Of a DNA stretch of 42,249 nucleotides, positions 9,033-16,681 are shown piece by piece (position 1 is the stretch's first letter; each line of letters opens with the position of its first letter). The translations under genes were made by a program, and so were the position numbers. The notes below the pieces were generated by a model that saw only the letters and a list, made by a program, of their open reading frames with translations, had not been told where the DNA came from and searched no databases. The stretch is from the NCBI GenBank assembly GCA_046346965.1, contig JAXMHB010000025.1, positions 1 to 42,249 on the forward strand, written 5' to 3'. The stretch is from JAXMHB01 sp046346965. Its GTDB lineage: Bacteria > Pseudomonadota > Gammaproteobacteria > Xanthomonadales > SZUA-5.

Positions 9033-10628
9033 TCAACCGGCGCCGCGGACCAGATCGGCCAGCGCCGCGCGCACGCGTGGTCCCAGGAGCTCGCGCTCGG
9101 GACCGAGCAGCGCCGCCAGTTCGTCGTCGCTGACATAGCCGATGGCATGGCGATAGGCGCAGCGGGCCGCGCGCAAGCGCGCCTGCAGTTGCAGCTGGCG
9201 CGCTTCCGTGTCCACCCGCTCGGCGATGGCACTCGGATGCTGCTGCCGATAACGCTCGATGCGCTGCCGATGCTGGTCATAGGCCGCCGCTGGCGTCATG
9301 TCAGCTGCCAACGCCTGACCATCGATATCGCCGCCGTAGGCCCACAGATCAGCGCCGCGATTGGTGGTCAGCAGCAGGCCGCCGTCATCGAACAGTGTCA
9401 GCAGTTCCAGCACCTCCACACGCCGGTCGCGACCGCGCACGCGTCGCCACCAGTTGGCCAGCCAACCGCGACGGGCAGGCTCCACGCACCAGGCCACGGC
9501 CGCCGTGATGCCATCGCCGGAAGCCAGAAAGCGCGTCAACGTGGGTGCCGGAAGCTCGGCCAGATGCGCCGGCTCGTAGTCCCCGACCACGCGAAAGCCG
9601 TGGGCATCGAGCGCCTGGGCGACGCGCTCGGCGTACTCACGCATCGAGCGCGGATAGAGTTCGGCGCGGGTGGCGGTGTACTGCGGCTCCGGCAGTGCCG
9701 CCAGCGCGTACAAACGATGGGCGACCTGCAGCGCGCGCGCCTGCACCGCGCTCGCCGTTGGCCAGCGCGCCTGCGTCTCGGACCAGGACAGCAGCGGCAG
9801 CGCCGGCGCGACCGGCACCGGCGCAGACGCAGGCACCGCAGCGGCCGGGCTCGCCGGCTGCGCGACCAGCGCCTGTTCGACGCGCGCCGCCACCTCGGCC
9901 GGCAGCGCCTGCCCCCGTTGTTCCGCCCACGCGTGCAGACGCAGCAGCTCGGCGTATTGCGGATCACCGACCGGCGTCAGCGCCAATGCGGCGTCGCAGG
10001 CAATCAGCGCGGCGTCGTAGTCGGCCAACTCGTACAGCACCTCAGCGAGACGACGGCGCACATCGGCATCGTTGCGTTCTGCCAGCGCGCGCAGGTAGTC
10101 GGTCTTGGCCTGCGCCAGACGGGCGCGCAGATAACGCGGGCCGCGCGGGCTGATGATGATGTCGCTCGAATCGGGTGCGGCCGCACCCAGTGCCGCGGCC
10201 GCTACGCGGTGCCAGTCCGCGCGCTCGGCGTAGGCAGCGGCCAGATGCGGATCGATCTCCAGTGCCCGCTCCAGCGCTGCTGCGGCGTCCTCCGGGCGGC
10301 GGCTCGCCAGCGTGCGCGCCAGCAGCAGGTGCGCGCCGGCGAGCAGCGGGTCCTCCTTGATCGCACGCCGCAGATCCTGCTCCGGATCCTCCCCCAGCAG
10401 CGCGCGCAGCTCGGCGCGGTAGAGCAGCGTCGGGCCATGCTCGCCGCGCAGTTCCACCACCCGATCCATCGCCGCGCGGGCCTCCGGCAATCGGCCCAGG
10501 GCATGCAGCGTACGCGCTCGATGCAGGTACAAGGGCACCTGCGTCGGGAAGTCCGCCAGCAAGGCATCGACGATGCCGAGCGCGGCCTCGTGATCGCCCG
10601 CCGCCAGCGCCTGATGGAAGCGCTGCAT
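9033..10628 (-). CDS. TPR-repeat protein of unknown function
   Basis: Protein of about 531 residues. The first 220 residues are TPR-like helical pairs (DHEAALGIVDALLADFPTQVPLYLHRARTLHALGRLPEARAAMDRV, then further pairs up to YDAALIACDAALAL). An alanine/proline linker follows at about 265-285. The C-terminal half has no family I recognise; it includes FRVVGDYEP, a basic patch with two tryptophans (LANWWRRVRGRDRR) and VLELLTLFDDGGLLLTTNRG. No signal peptide is seen, so it is probably cytoplasmic. The start is uncertain: ATG at 10628 is given, but a TTG at 10667 preceded by AGGGGG would add 13 residues. It is convergent with the ODP gene. Confidence 0.75.
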   Translation of the reverse strand: MQRFHQALAAGDHEAALGIVDALLADFPTQVPLYLHRARTLHALGRLPEARAAMDRVVELRGEHGPTLLYRAELRALLGEDPEQDLRRAIKEDPLLAGAHLLLARTLASRRPEDAAAALERALEIDPHLAAAYAERADWHRVAAAALGAAAPDSSDIIISPRGPRYLRARLAQAKTDYLRALAERNDADVRRRLAEVLYELADYDAALIACDAALALTPVGDPQYAELLRLHAWAEQRGQALPAEVAARVEQALVAQPASPAAAVPASAPVPVAPALPLLSWSETQARWPTASAVQARALQVAHRLYALAALPEPQYTATRAELYPRSMREYAERVAQALDAHGFRVVGDYEPAHLAELPAPTLTRFLASGDGITAAVAWCVEPARRGWLANWWRRVRGRDRRVEVLELLTLFDDGGLLLTTNRGADLWAYGGDIDGQALAADMTPAAAYDQHRQRIERYRQQHPSAIAERVDTEARQLQLQARLRAARCAYRHAIGYVSDDELAALLGPERELLGPRVRAALADLVRGAG

Positions 10629-10889
10629 GCGCGCGCCCGGACTTTCTCTGGCTGCTCCGGTTTCCAAAACGGCCCCCTGTCGACTTTGGTCGGCGATAGC
10701 GTGGACCAGCGCGTCGGCGTCTGCAATCCATGCGCCCGCTGCGCGCCCATGCCGAACTTTGCAGACATTCAGACAGGTCCGGGATCGTCACGCCGAGTAA
10801 ATCGCATGAGACCGGCAAGTGCCTGTTGAGGCGGTCGGACTCCCCCCAGGCGGCCTTGGCCGCCACACAACGACAACTCGGAGAATCCT

Positions 10890-11078
10890 ATGAAGCTGAA
10901 CACCATCATCGCCGGCGCGCTGCTGGCTCTCGGTCTGGCGGTGGGCATGAACGCGACCGCGCTGACGCTGCACGAGTGTTGCCAGATCATGCAGCAAGAG
11001 TGCGAGCTGAACACCCCGGGCCACTGCGCCAACGTGTATCAGAACTGCGTCAAGAGCCGTCACTGCATCCTCAACTGA
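10890..11078 (+). CDS. Small exported six-cysteine protein
   Basis: Sixty-two residues, of a family I do not recognise. A clear ribosome site (GGAG, 6 bases before ATG) supports it. Residues 1-24 form a signal peptide (KLNTIIAGALLALGLAVG, then A-x-A near 22-24). The mature part is about 38 residues with six cysteines at 30, 31, 38, 46, 53 and 59, enough for three disulfides. There is no metal-binding CxxC. A perfect hairpin arm pair (GGCGGCC tt GGCCGCC) lies just upstream of the ribosome site. The next gene, 55 bases downstream on the same strand, encodes a membrane-anchored thiol oxidoreductase, suggesting a functional pair. It could be a structural peptide, a redox-responsive protein or a toxin-like peptide; the sequence does not decide. 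Confidence 0.7.
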   Translation: MKLNTIIAGALLALGLAVGMNATALTLHECCQIMQQECELNTPGHCANVYQNCVKSRHCILN

Positions 11079-11085
11079 TGCCCCC

Positions 11086-11112
11086 GCGCGCCGCATGGCA
11101 AGTGCGGCGCGC
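11086..11112. terminator. Perfect 10-bp hairpin between the cysteine-rich gene and the oxidoreductase gene
   Basis: GCGCGCCGCA at 11086-11095 pairs perfectly with TGCGGCGCGC at 11103-11112 around a 7-base loop, starting 8 bases after the stop codon. It lacks a T-run, so it may be a weak terminator or an mRNA-stabilising stem that sets different expression of the two genes. Confidence 0.5.
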
Positions 11113-11133
11113 CCTTACTGCAGAGGTCACTCG

Positions 11134-11541
11134 ATGAACCGCATCCTTCGGACTGGTCTGGTGTGGACCTGTTTCCTGGCCCTGGGCCTGGGCGGCGGTT
11201 ACGCCCTTCAGCAGCTGCGCGCCCCCGCCGCTGCCGCCGCGCAGATCGTTGCGGTCGACCGCAATACGCCCGGATTGCCCGCCGGTGATCAACTGGTGCT
11301 GGTCTCGCTCAGCACCTGCCCGGCCTGCGCCCAGGCACGTACCTGGCTGGGTGAGAACGGTCAGTCATATGTGGAGCTCGCGGTCGACCAATCGCCGGAG
11401 GCGAAAGCGCTAGCCCAGCGCCTGGGCATCAACGCCGTCCCTGTGCTGATCCTCGGCAATCGCTCGATCCGGGGTTTCGACGGCGACACTTTTGCGCGTG
11501 AAATCAGGGCCTGGCGCGCGGCCGCCGTGCCGTCCGCCTGA
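11134..11541 (+). CDS. Membrane-anchored glutaredoxin-like thiol oxidoreductase (CPAC)
   Basis: Protein of 135 residues. The N-terminal helix (LVWTCFLALGLGGGYAL) is a membrane anchor or signal sequence, followed by an alanine-rich linker. The C-terminal half is a thioredoxin/glutaredoxin fold with the active-site motif CPAC (Cys62, Cys65) in LVLVSLSTCPACAQARTWL, and the cis-proline segment INAVPVLILGNRSIRGFD. It should act on thiols or disulfides in the periplasm. AGAGG eight bases before ATG supports the start at 11134 over an upstream in-frame start. Its position behind the six-cysteine exported protein makes that protein a plausible substrate. The broader family includes glutaredoxin- and NrdH-like proteins. 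Confidence 0.85.
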   Translation: MNRILRTGLVWTCFLALGLGGGYALQQLRAPAAAAAQIVAVDRNTPGLPAGDQLVLVSLSTCPACAQARTWLGENGQSYVELAVDQSPEAKALAQRLGINAVPVLILGNRSIRGFDGDTFAREIRAWRAAAVPSA

Positions 11542-11593
11542 TTCCGTCCCGAGAAAGCCCCATCCCCCCAATGGCGGAGGTGCGGAACGCCGG

Positions 11594-11602
11594 TGCTACA
11601 CT
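11594..11602 (+). promoter_or_regulatory. Possible extended -10 promoter of the sigma/kinase pair
   Basis: TGCTACACT lies about 38 bases upstream of the sigma factor GTG and resembles an extended -10 element (TGnTAnnnT). No good -35 hexamer is visible at the expected distance. Confidence 0.3.
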
Positions 11603-11639
11603 GCGGTCCAAGCGTCGGACGCGGGCACGGAGGGGGCGC

Positions 11640-12218
11640 GTGACGGACGGGACACCAGGCATTACGCACATGTTGTGGCGTTGGCGCGATGGCGATCGCG
11701 CCAACGATGACGCGCTGGCCAAGCACATTTACCCGATGCTGCATGCGATTGCGCAGTCGCAGGTGCGGCGCAATCCCTCGTTCACGCTGTCGCCGACCGA
11801 GTTGGTGCACGAGACCTATCTACGCGTGCTGCAGCAGCGCGACGTCAGTTGGCGCAATCGCGGGCATTTCCTGGCGATTGCGGCGACCGTCGCGCGGCGC
11901 GTGGTGGTCGACTATTTGCGCGAGCGCGGCGCCGCCAAGCGCGGCAGCGGACAGGCCATGGTCGACATCGGGATGCTGGCCGAGGGCGAGATGCCGGTCG
12001 TCAATGACCATCTGGACTGGCTGCAACTCGATCAGGCGCTGACCCGGCTGCAAGACATCGATCCGGACGCAGCACGAGTGGTGGAAATGCGGCTGTTTGC
12101 TGGCCTTGAGGTGGAGCAGATCGCCGAAGCCTGTGAGTGCTCGGCCTCCACCGTGGCCCGGCAGTGGCGCTTCGCGCGGGCTTGGCTGGCCGAGCAGCTG
12201 GACGTTGATCCGGCGTGA
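11640..12218 (+). CDS. ECF-like sigma factor (TIGR02999-type)
   Basis: Sigma factor of 192 residues. Near its N-terminus is MLWRWRDGDRANDDALAKHIYPMLHAIA, then FTLSPTELVHETYLRVLQQ and GHFLAIAATVARRVVVDYLRERGAAKRG (region 2). Region 4 is ARVVEMRLFAGLEVEQIAEACECSASTVARQWRFARAWL. This pattern fits the TIGR02999-type ECF-like group that is commonly paired with Ser/Thr kinases. The GTG at 11640 has an excellent ribosome site (GGAGGG, 5 bases upstream). Its TGA overlaps the kinase GTG (GTGA), so sigma factor and kinase are coupled. It belongs to a different sigma subgroup from the factor at 2.3-3.0 kb, so this is not a simple local duplication. Confidence 0.9.
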   Translation: MTDGTPGITHMLWRWRDGDRANDDALAKHIYPMLHAIAQSQVRRNPSFTLSPTELVHETYLRVLQQRDVSWRNRGHFLAIAATVARRVVVDYLRERGAAKRGSGQAMVDIGMLAEGEMPVVNDHLDWLQLDQALTRLQDIDPDAARVVEMRLFAGLEVEQIAEACECSASTVARQWRFARAWLAEQLDVDPA

Positions 12219-14737
12219 GCGCCGAGCGTTACCGGCGCTTGCGCGCGCTGTTCGACGAGGCATTGGAGCAAGCCGAGGGCGAGCGCGAGCGCTGGTGCGA
12301 GCGCCAGTGCGGCGATGACCACGAGCTGCTGCGGGATTTGCGGCGCCTGCTCGAACGCGAATCGCAGCAGCGCGGGCAGGACACCAGTTCGGCTGGTGCC
12401 GTCATCGCGGCGGCGCTGGATCAGGCGGCGAATCGGCGTCTGGCCGGCGCCGTCATCGATCGCTACACGCTGTGCGAAGAAATCGGTCAGGGCGGCATGG
12501 GCCGGGTGTTCCGGGCCACTCGCACCGATGCCGGCGTGGTGCAGGAAGTCGCGCTCAAGTTGCTGCGGCGCGAACTGATCAACGAAGCCATGCTGGAGCG
12601 CTTTCGCGGTGAGCGGCGCATCCTGGCCGGGCTCAATCATCCCTGCATCGCGCGACTGCTCGATCTCGGGGAAACCAGCGACGGCGTGCCCTACGTCGCG
12701 ATGGAGCTGGTGCGCGGCGTACCGATCACGCGTTACTGCGCGCAACAGCGGCTGGACGTGCGCGGCCGGCTACAGCTGTTCCAGCAAGTGCTGGCGGCGG
12801 TGTCGCATGCCCATCGCAATCTGATCGTGCATCGCGACATCAAGCCGGCCAATGTGCTCGTCGATACCGAAGGCCGCATCAAGCTGCTCGATTTCGGCAT
12901 CGCCAAGCCGCTGCACGGCGATGCCGCCGCCACCGCCACTGGTTTGCGCCTGCTGACCCCCAACTACGCGGCGCCCGAGCAGTTCACCGGCGGCGATGCC
13001 AGCGTCATGACCGATGTCTACGCGCTCGGTGCCTTGCTGTACGAGATGTTGTCGGGCCATCCACCGTTCGCGCTCGACGGCTTGAGCGCCGGCGAGGTGG
13101 AACGGCGCGTGCTGCTGATTCCGCCCGAATCCCTGACCCAGGCGGCGCTCGATGCCGACACCGCCGAACGTCTGGGCCAGATGGACGTGCACGGCTGGCG
13201 GCGCGCGCTGCGCGGCGATCTCGATGCCATCGTGCAGAAAGCCCTGCGCAAAGAGCCGCAGCGGCGCTATCTCAGCGCCGAACAGATGGACGCCGACATC
13301 GAGCGCTATCTGCGACAGGAACCGGTGCTGGCCTCCGGTAACAGCCGCGCCTACCGTTTCGGCAAGTTCGTGCAACGCCATCGCCTGCTGCTGGCCGTGG
13401 TGTCCGGCGCCTTCGTCGCCGTCAGCGTGGCGCTGGGACTGGCGATCCGGCAGGCGCATATCGCCGAAGCCGAACGCGACACCGCGCGCGCCGCGATGGC
13501 GGTGATTGGCGAGTCGTTCAAGGCGGCCGATCCGATGCGCAGTTCACGCGGCCAGATACGTGCTGCCGATATTCTGCAGGTCGCCATCGCTCGCACCGCG
13601 CCGCTGCGCGAGCGACAGCCCCTGCTGCATGCATCGCTGATGGCCGAACTCGGCGAGGCTGAGCTGGCTGTGGGCATGGCGCAAACCTCTACGCAGGCGG
13701 TAGAAGCGGCACTGACTTGGGCGCGGTCCACCACCGAGCAGCTGGAACTGCGCCGACGGCTGCTGATGGTACGTGCGCGCCAGGAGCTCGCTCGGCGCGA
13801 TTTCAAGGCAGCCGATCGTTATCTGGTCGAGCTGGAGGGAGCGGCGCAGGACGCATCCCCGGCGGTGATGCTGATTCGGACCCACTATCTGCTCGCTATC
13901 GACCAAGCCGAACGCGCGGTCAGTCTGGCGAAACGTGCGGCGAGCGAACTTGATGCCGAGGGAGATCGGAGCGCCTACATTGATGCGCTATGGCAATTGG
14001 CGGAAGCGCGCAGCATGGCGGGTCAGTACGACGAAGCGCTGGCCACTTTGGAGATAGCCGCCGCCATCACGCCTGCGGAGCTGGCGGGGGACTCGCCCAA
14101 GGCCCAGCTCGCGAAACTGCGCCGCGCCAGATTGCAGATCAATGCCGAGCGCGCGGACGCTTCCACTCGAGACTCGGTGCGCGAGGCTGTCAATGCCCTC
14201 GAGAAGCACTACCCAACGGCATCCACAATGATGGCTTTTGCCTACGCTGTACTCGGACGGGCGGAGGAAGCTGTCCATGACGACCTCGCCGCGCTGGGCG
14301 CGTATCGGCAGTCAGCCGACGCTTATCGGAACGTGTTCGGACCGTCGAACTTGGATGCCGTGAGAGCGCAGTTCAATGTGGTCGAACGCATGACCAAGCT
14401 GCGACTGCCGAATGCGGACACGGAATTCGCCAAGCTCATGGACCATGTCGGCGACAGCGAACTGCGCGGCGGCGAACTCGAAGTGTACTTCCGGCTGGCC
14501 ATCGCGGATTTGCGCAAACAACAGAGCGATCTCGCGGGTGCTCGCGCGGCGCTGCTGCCGCACGGCTACCAACCGGATATGAATCGTCTGGGCGCTTCGT
14601 ATCGCGACGCACTGCTGGAAACGATTGTTGAACTCTACGGGCCGATCGCGTGCGCGGATCCGCTTGCGCAGGCGCAAAGCGCGGCTGTGAAGCTGTACTG
14701 CAGCCACACGGGGCCGCATGCATCCGACCGACGGTAG
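12215..14737 (+). CDS. Transmembrane Ser/Thr protein kinase with TPR-type C-terminus
   Basis: Protein of 840 residues. An N-terminal helical segment (about 1-75) precedes a PknB-type kinase domain with GQGGMGRV (91-98), lysine of VALKLL (115), HRDIKPAN (206-213), DFG (226-228) and APEQF. A membrane helix follows at about 389-409 (LLLAVVSGAFVAVSVALGLAI). The remaining roughly 420 residues are helical TPR-like repeats (YDEALATLEIAAA and others) and should be periplasmic. The start GTG overlaps the sigma factor stop. This architecture is typical of kinases co-encoded with TIGR02999-type sigma factors. The C-terminal region is less regular than classical TPRs, so its ligand is unknown. Confidence 0.9.
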   Translation: MSAERYRRLRALFDEALEQAEGERERWCERQCGDDHELLRDLRRLLERESQQRGQDTSSAGAVIAAALDQAANRRLAGAVIDRYTLCEEIGQGGMGRVFRATRTDAGVVQEVALKLLRRELINEAMLERFRGERRILAGLNHPCIARLLDLGETSDGVPYVAMELVRGVPITRYCAQQRLDVRGRLQLFQQVLAAVSHAHRNLIVHRDIKPANVLVDTEGRIKLLDFGIAKPLHGDAAATATGLRLLTPNYAAPEQFTGGDASVMTDVYALGALLYEMLSGHPPFALDGLSAGEVERRVLLIPPESLTQAALDADTAERLGQMDVHGWRRALRGDLDAIVQKALRKEPQRRYLSAEQMDADIERYLRQEPVLASGNSRAYRFGKFVQRHRLLLAVVSGAFVAVSVALGLAIRQAHIAEAERDTARAAMAVIGESFKAADPMRSSRGQIRAADILQVAIARTAPLRERQPLLHASLMAELGEAELAVGMAQTSTQAVEAALTWARSTTEQLELRRRLLMVRARQELARRDFKAADRYLVELEGAAQDASPAVMLIRTHYLLAIDQAERAVSLAKRAASELDAEGDRSAYIDALWQLAEARSMAGQYDEALATLEIAAAITPAELAGDSPKAQLAKLRRARLQINAERADASTRDSVREAVNALEKHYPTASTMMAFAYAVLGRAEEAVHDDLAALGAYRQSADAYRNVFGPSNLDAVRAQFNVVERMTKLRLPNADTEFAKLMDHVGDSELRGGELEVYFRLAIADLRKQQSDLAGARAALLPHGYQPDMNRLGASYRDALLETIVELYGPIACADPLAQAQSAAVKLYCSHTGPHASDRR

Positions 14738-14899
14738 CGACGGCCGAGTGCGAGCTCGATGGGTGACGGTTAACATTCGCAACCCGCTGGCTTGTGCGCA
14801 GTTTCCCGACGAACGGTGACTGATGCGGCCCAACGATTCCGAGTAAGCACCAGTGGGCGCGGCTTATCCCAGTTTGCGCCCACCTCCGTCAGTCCGAGA

Positions 14900-15352
14900 A
14901 TGTCCATGTCCCTTCGAGCCTCCGTGTTGCTGTCCGCGCTTTGTGGTCTGTTTGCCTCCCAGGCCTATGCCCAGTCGTGCCCGATTCCCAAGTCCTGCGA
15001 TCTGATGCCGCCGCCGGGCGTTCCGGAATGCCCGGTTGGCTCCGGCAAGTTTCTGGGTCGCAAGGAACCGGGCGGCAGCATTTGCGAGTACACGGCCAAC
15101 CAGTCGGTGCCCCTCTTGCTCGTGTGCGACTCGACGGGCTACGGCTTTGTCTGTGAAGCTTGGGCGCAGGAAACCAGTACGCCCAAGCAATTCCTGACCT
15201 ACAGTTGGGTGGTGAAGGTTGGCAGGTCGCCGACCATCTACGCCTCCGGCCGGGATCCTTACTTGGGGATTCCCTGCAGCCAGGGAGAATCGGTGCGAGT
15301 GCAGATGACGCTGCGCAACGGCACTTTCCAGGCCATGACGCAGGGCTTTTAG
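14900..15352 (+). CDS. Small secreted protein, Ig-like, unknown
   Basis: Protein of 150 residues with a signal peptide (LRASVLLSALCGLFASQAYAQ) and a mature part of about 125 residues with several cysteines (SCPIPKSCD, VPECPVG, CEY, VCDS, VCEAW, IPCSQG). The segment VCEAWAQ...FLTYSWVVKVGRS followed by PYLGIPCSQGESVRVQMTLRNGTF looks like an Ig-like/PKD-like beta sandwich of the kind seen in secreted xanthomonad proteins, but I cannot name a family. ATG at 14900 is chosen because it directly begins the signal peptide; a second ATG lies two codons later. It follows the kinase gene by 162 bases on the same strand and may be separately transcribed. Confidence 0.7.
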   Translation: MSMSLRASVLLSALCGLFASQAYAQSCPIPKSCDLMPPPGVPECPVGSGKFLGRKEPGGSICEYTANQSVPLLLVCDSTGYGFVCEAWAQETSTPKQFLTYSWVVKVGRSPTIYASGRDPYLGIPCSQGESVRVQMTLRNGTFQAMTQGF

Positions 15353-15433
15353 CTGCAGCGCACCGGCCTGTCCACGCGCCAGCTCAAAGTCGAGCACCGC
15401 ACCGCACCGGCCAGGCTTTACCGCCCACGCTGT

Positions 15434-16216
15434 TCATTCGCGCCCAAAGTCAACGCGCGCGCGACGACGCTCGCGCTGCGCGCGGTCAGCGGCGAGCAGG
15501 CTAAACGCGACAGGGCTTCGGCTGGCCTCGTGCTCAGGCGAAAATGCGGCCATCCGCAGCGGACTTTGTCTGGCCAGCAGAGGCTTTGATGCGCTGCGGC
15601 AGGCTGGCGACCGATCCCCGTGACGGCGAGGTCCGGCGCTAAAGACGCACTGATACGCTGCAATGCACAAACGTGCCACACAAAGCCGAGCAGGCGCGCG
15701 CAGATCGGCAGGTCCCTCATGCCGATATAACTTAGCAGCAGCACGGCAGCACTGCCGCTTTCGTCGGCTGCTGATGCGCCCTGGGTCGCGGCTCTCATCT
15801 GCGCACAGGCGAACGACGAGGAGCACAGCCGCGGCACCGGCGAGCCCTTGCTCGGCCGTCGGCAGCGCGGCCTGCAAGCCGCTGCGAGCCCGCGCGATCT
15901 CGGCTTGCGCCGCCTCTAGCTGTGCTTGCACTTTTTGCTGCACGTCCGGCACGACCTGATCAATCAGCGCCTTGGGATCCGGCAAGGCGGCTTCCAGTTG
16001 TGCCTGCGCCTCCTGCGGCAGGCTGAGGCCCAGCCATTCGCGACCCTGCTGAACCAGCGAGCTGCCGCCCTGCCAGGCGACACCCAGCAAGGCGAAGGCC
16101 ATCCAGATCAGCAGAACCGGAATCAGCAACATTCCGAGTGCGGCGCTGATCCAGGCCCAGCGCGGCACGCGGCGCAGGCGCAGCCAGAGATATTGCAGTC
16201 CGTCGATGCGATTCAT
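15434..16216 (-). CDS. Membrane protein overlapping the HPF-like gene; C-terminal half doubtful
   Basis: The first roughly 125 residues look genuinely coding: a basic N-terminus, one long membrane helix (WAWISAALGMLLIPVLLIWMAFALLGVAW), then a charged helical segment with EAQAQLEAALPDPKALIDQVVPDVQQKVQAQLEAAQAEIARARSG. From about residue 130 the composition changes to arginine/serine/cysteine-rich sequence typical of a wrong frame, so the true gene is probably shorter, or frameshifted near 15830. Another minus-strand frame is also open across 15418-15837. The start ATG overlaps the stop of the HPF-like gene (ATGA), so the two are coupled. I recognise no function; a link to the neighbouring hibernation-type factor is positional only. 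Confidence 0.55.
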   Translation of the reverse strand: MNRIDGLQYLWLRLRRVPRWAWISAALGMLLIPVLLIWMAFALLGVAWQGGSSLVQQGREWLGLSLPQEAQAQLEAALPDPKALIDQVVPDVQQKVQAQLEAAQAEIARARSGLQAALPTAEQGLAGAAAVLLVVRLCADESRDPGRISSRRKRQCCRAAAKLYRHEGPADLRAPARLCVARLCIAAYQCVFSAGPRRHGDRSPACRSASKPLLARQSPLRMAAFSPEHEASRSPVAFSLLAADRAQRERRRARVDFGRE

Positions 16217-16575
16217 GAGGACAGCTCCGTTTGCGTGCGCAGCGGCGCTTCCGGACGGGTGCGCATGCCGATCTGGCGCACGCGCCCCAGGCGCCGGCCG
16301 ATGGTGCGCGCGGCGCGTTCGATGGCGCGGTTGATCGCCACGTACAAGTCCTGTTGCACGTCTTCCACGATCACGTCCGGCGCACGATCCAGCTGGATGT
16401 GCAGCTGGCAGCGCTTGTCGGCGCCGCCGCGCGTGCCGTTGACGTCGGACAGGCGCACCACCACGCGGCGCACCGGCGCGCCCAGGTGGTCGAAGGCAAA
16501 CTGCAGGCGCCGGCGCAGCGCCAGCGCCAGCGCATCGGTCAGGGCAAAGCCCAGGGCATGGGTCACGATCTGCAT
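16213..16575 (-). CDS. HPF/RaiA family ribosome-associated protein
   Basis: Protein of 120 residues resembling the hibernation-promoting factor/RaiA fold: an N-terminal MQIVTHALGFALTDALALALRRRLQFAF, then VRRVVVRLSDVNGTRGGADKRCQLHIQLDRAPDVIVEDVQQDLYVAINRAIERAARTIGRRLGR. Members bind the ribosome and reduce translation or promote dimers. It is a short version without a C-terminal dimerisation domain. A strong ribosome site (GGAGG, 8 bases upstream) fixes the ATG at 16575; upstream codons in the same frame are noncoding. It is divergent from the nhaR-type gene and overlaps the downstream membrane protein gene by ATGA. Divergent regulation by the LysR protein is possible but not shown. Confidence 0.8.
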   Translation of the reverse strand: MQIVTHALGFALTDALALALRRRLQFAFDHLGAPVRRVVVRLSDVNGTRGGADKRCQLHIQLDRAPDVIVEDVQQDLYVAINRAIERAARTIGRRLGRVRQIGMRTRPEAPLRTQTELSS

Positions 16576-16681
16576 GATGGATTCCTCCGTGGTGGATACC
16601 GAGCCAGAGTGCAGCCTGGGTTCACGCAGGAAAAGCAGATGTTGTCGCAGCATGGCTCAGGTTTTTTCGAAGTGGTCGCAG

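Noticed and set aside
9147..10829. 560-codon open frame on the plus strand opposite the TPR protein gene
   Set aside because: Arg/Gln-rich antisense sequence without domains; the minus-strand TPR pattern explains the region.
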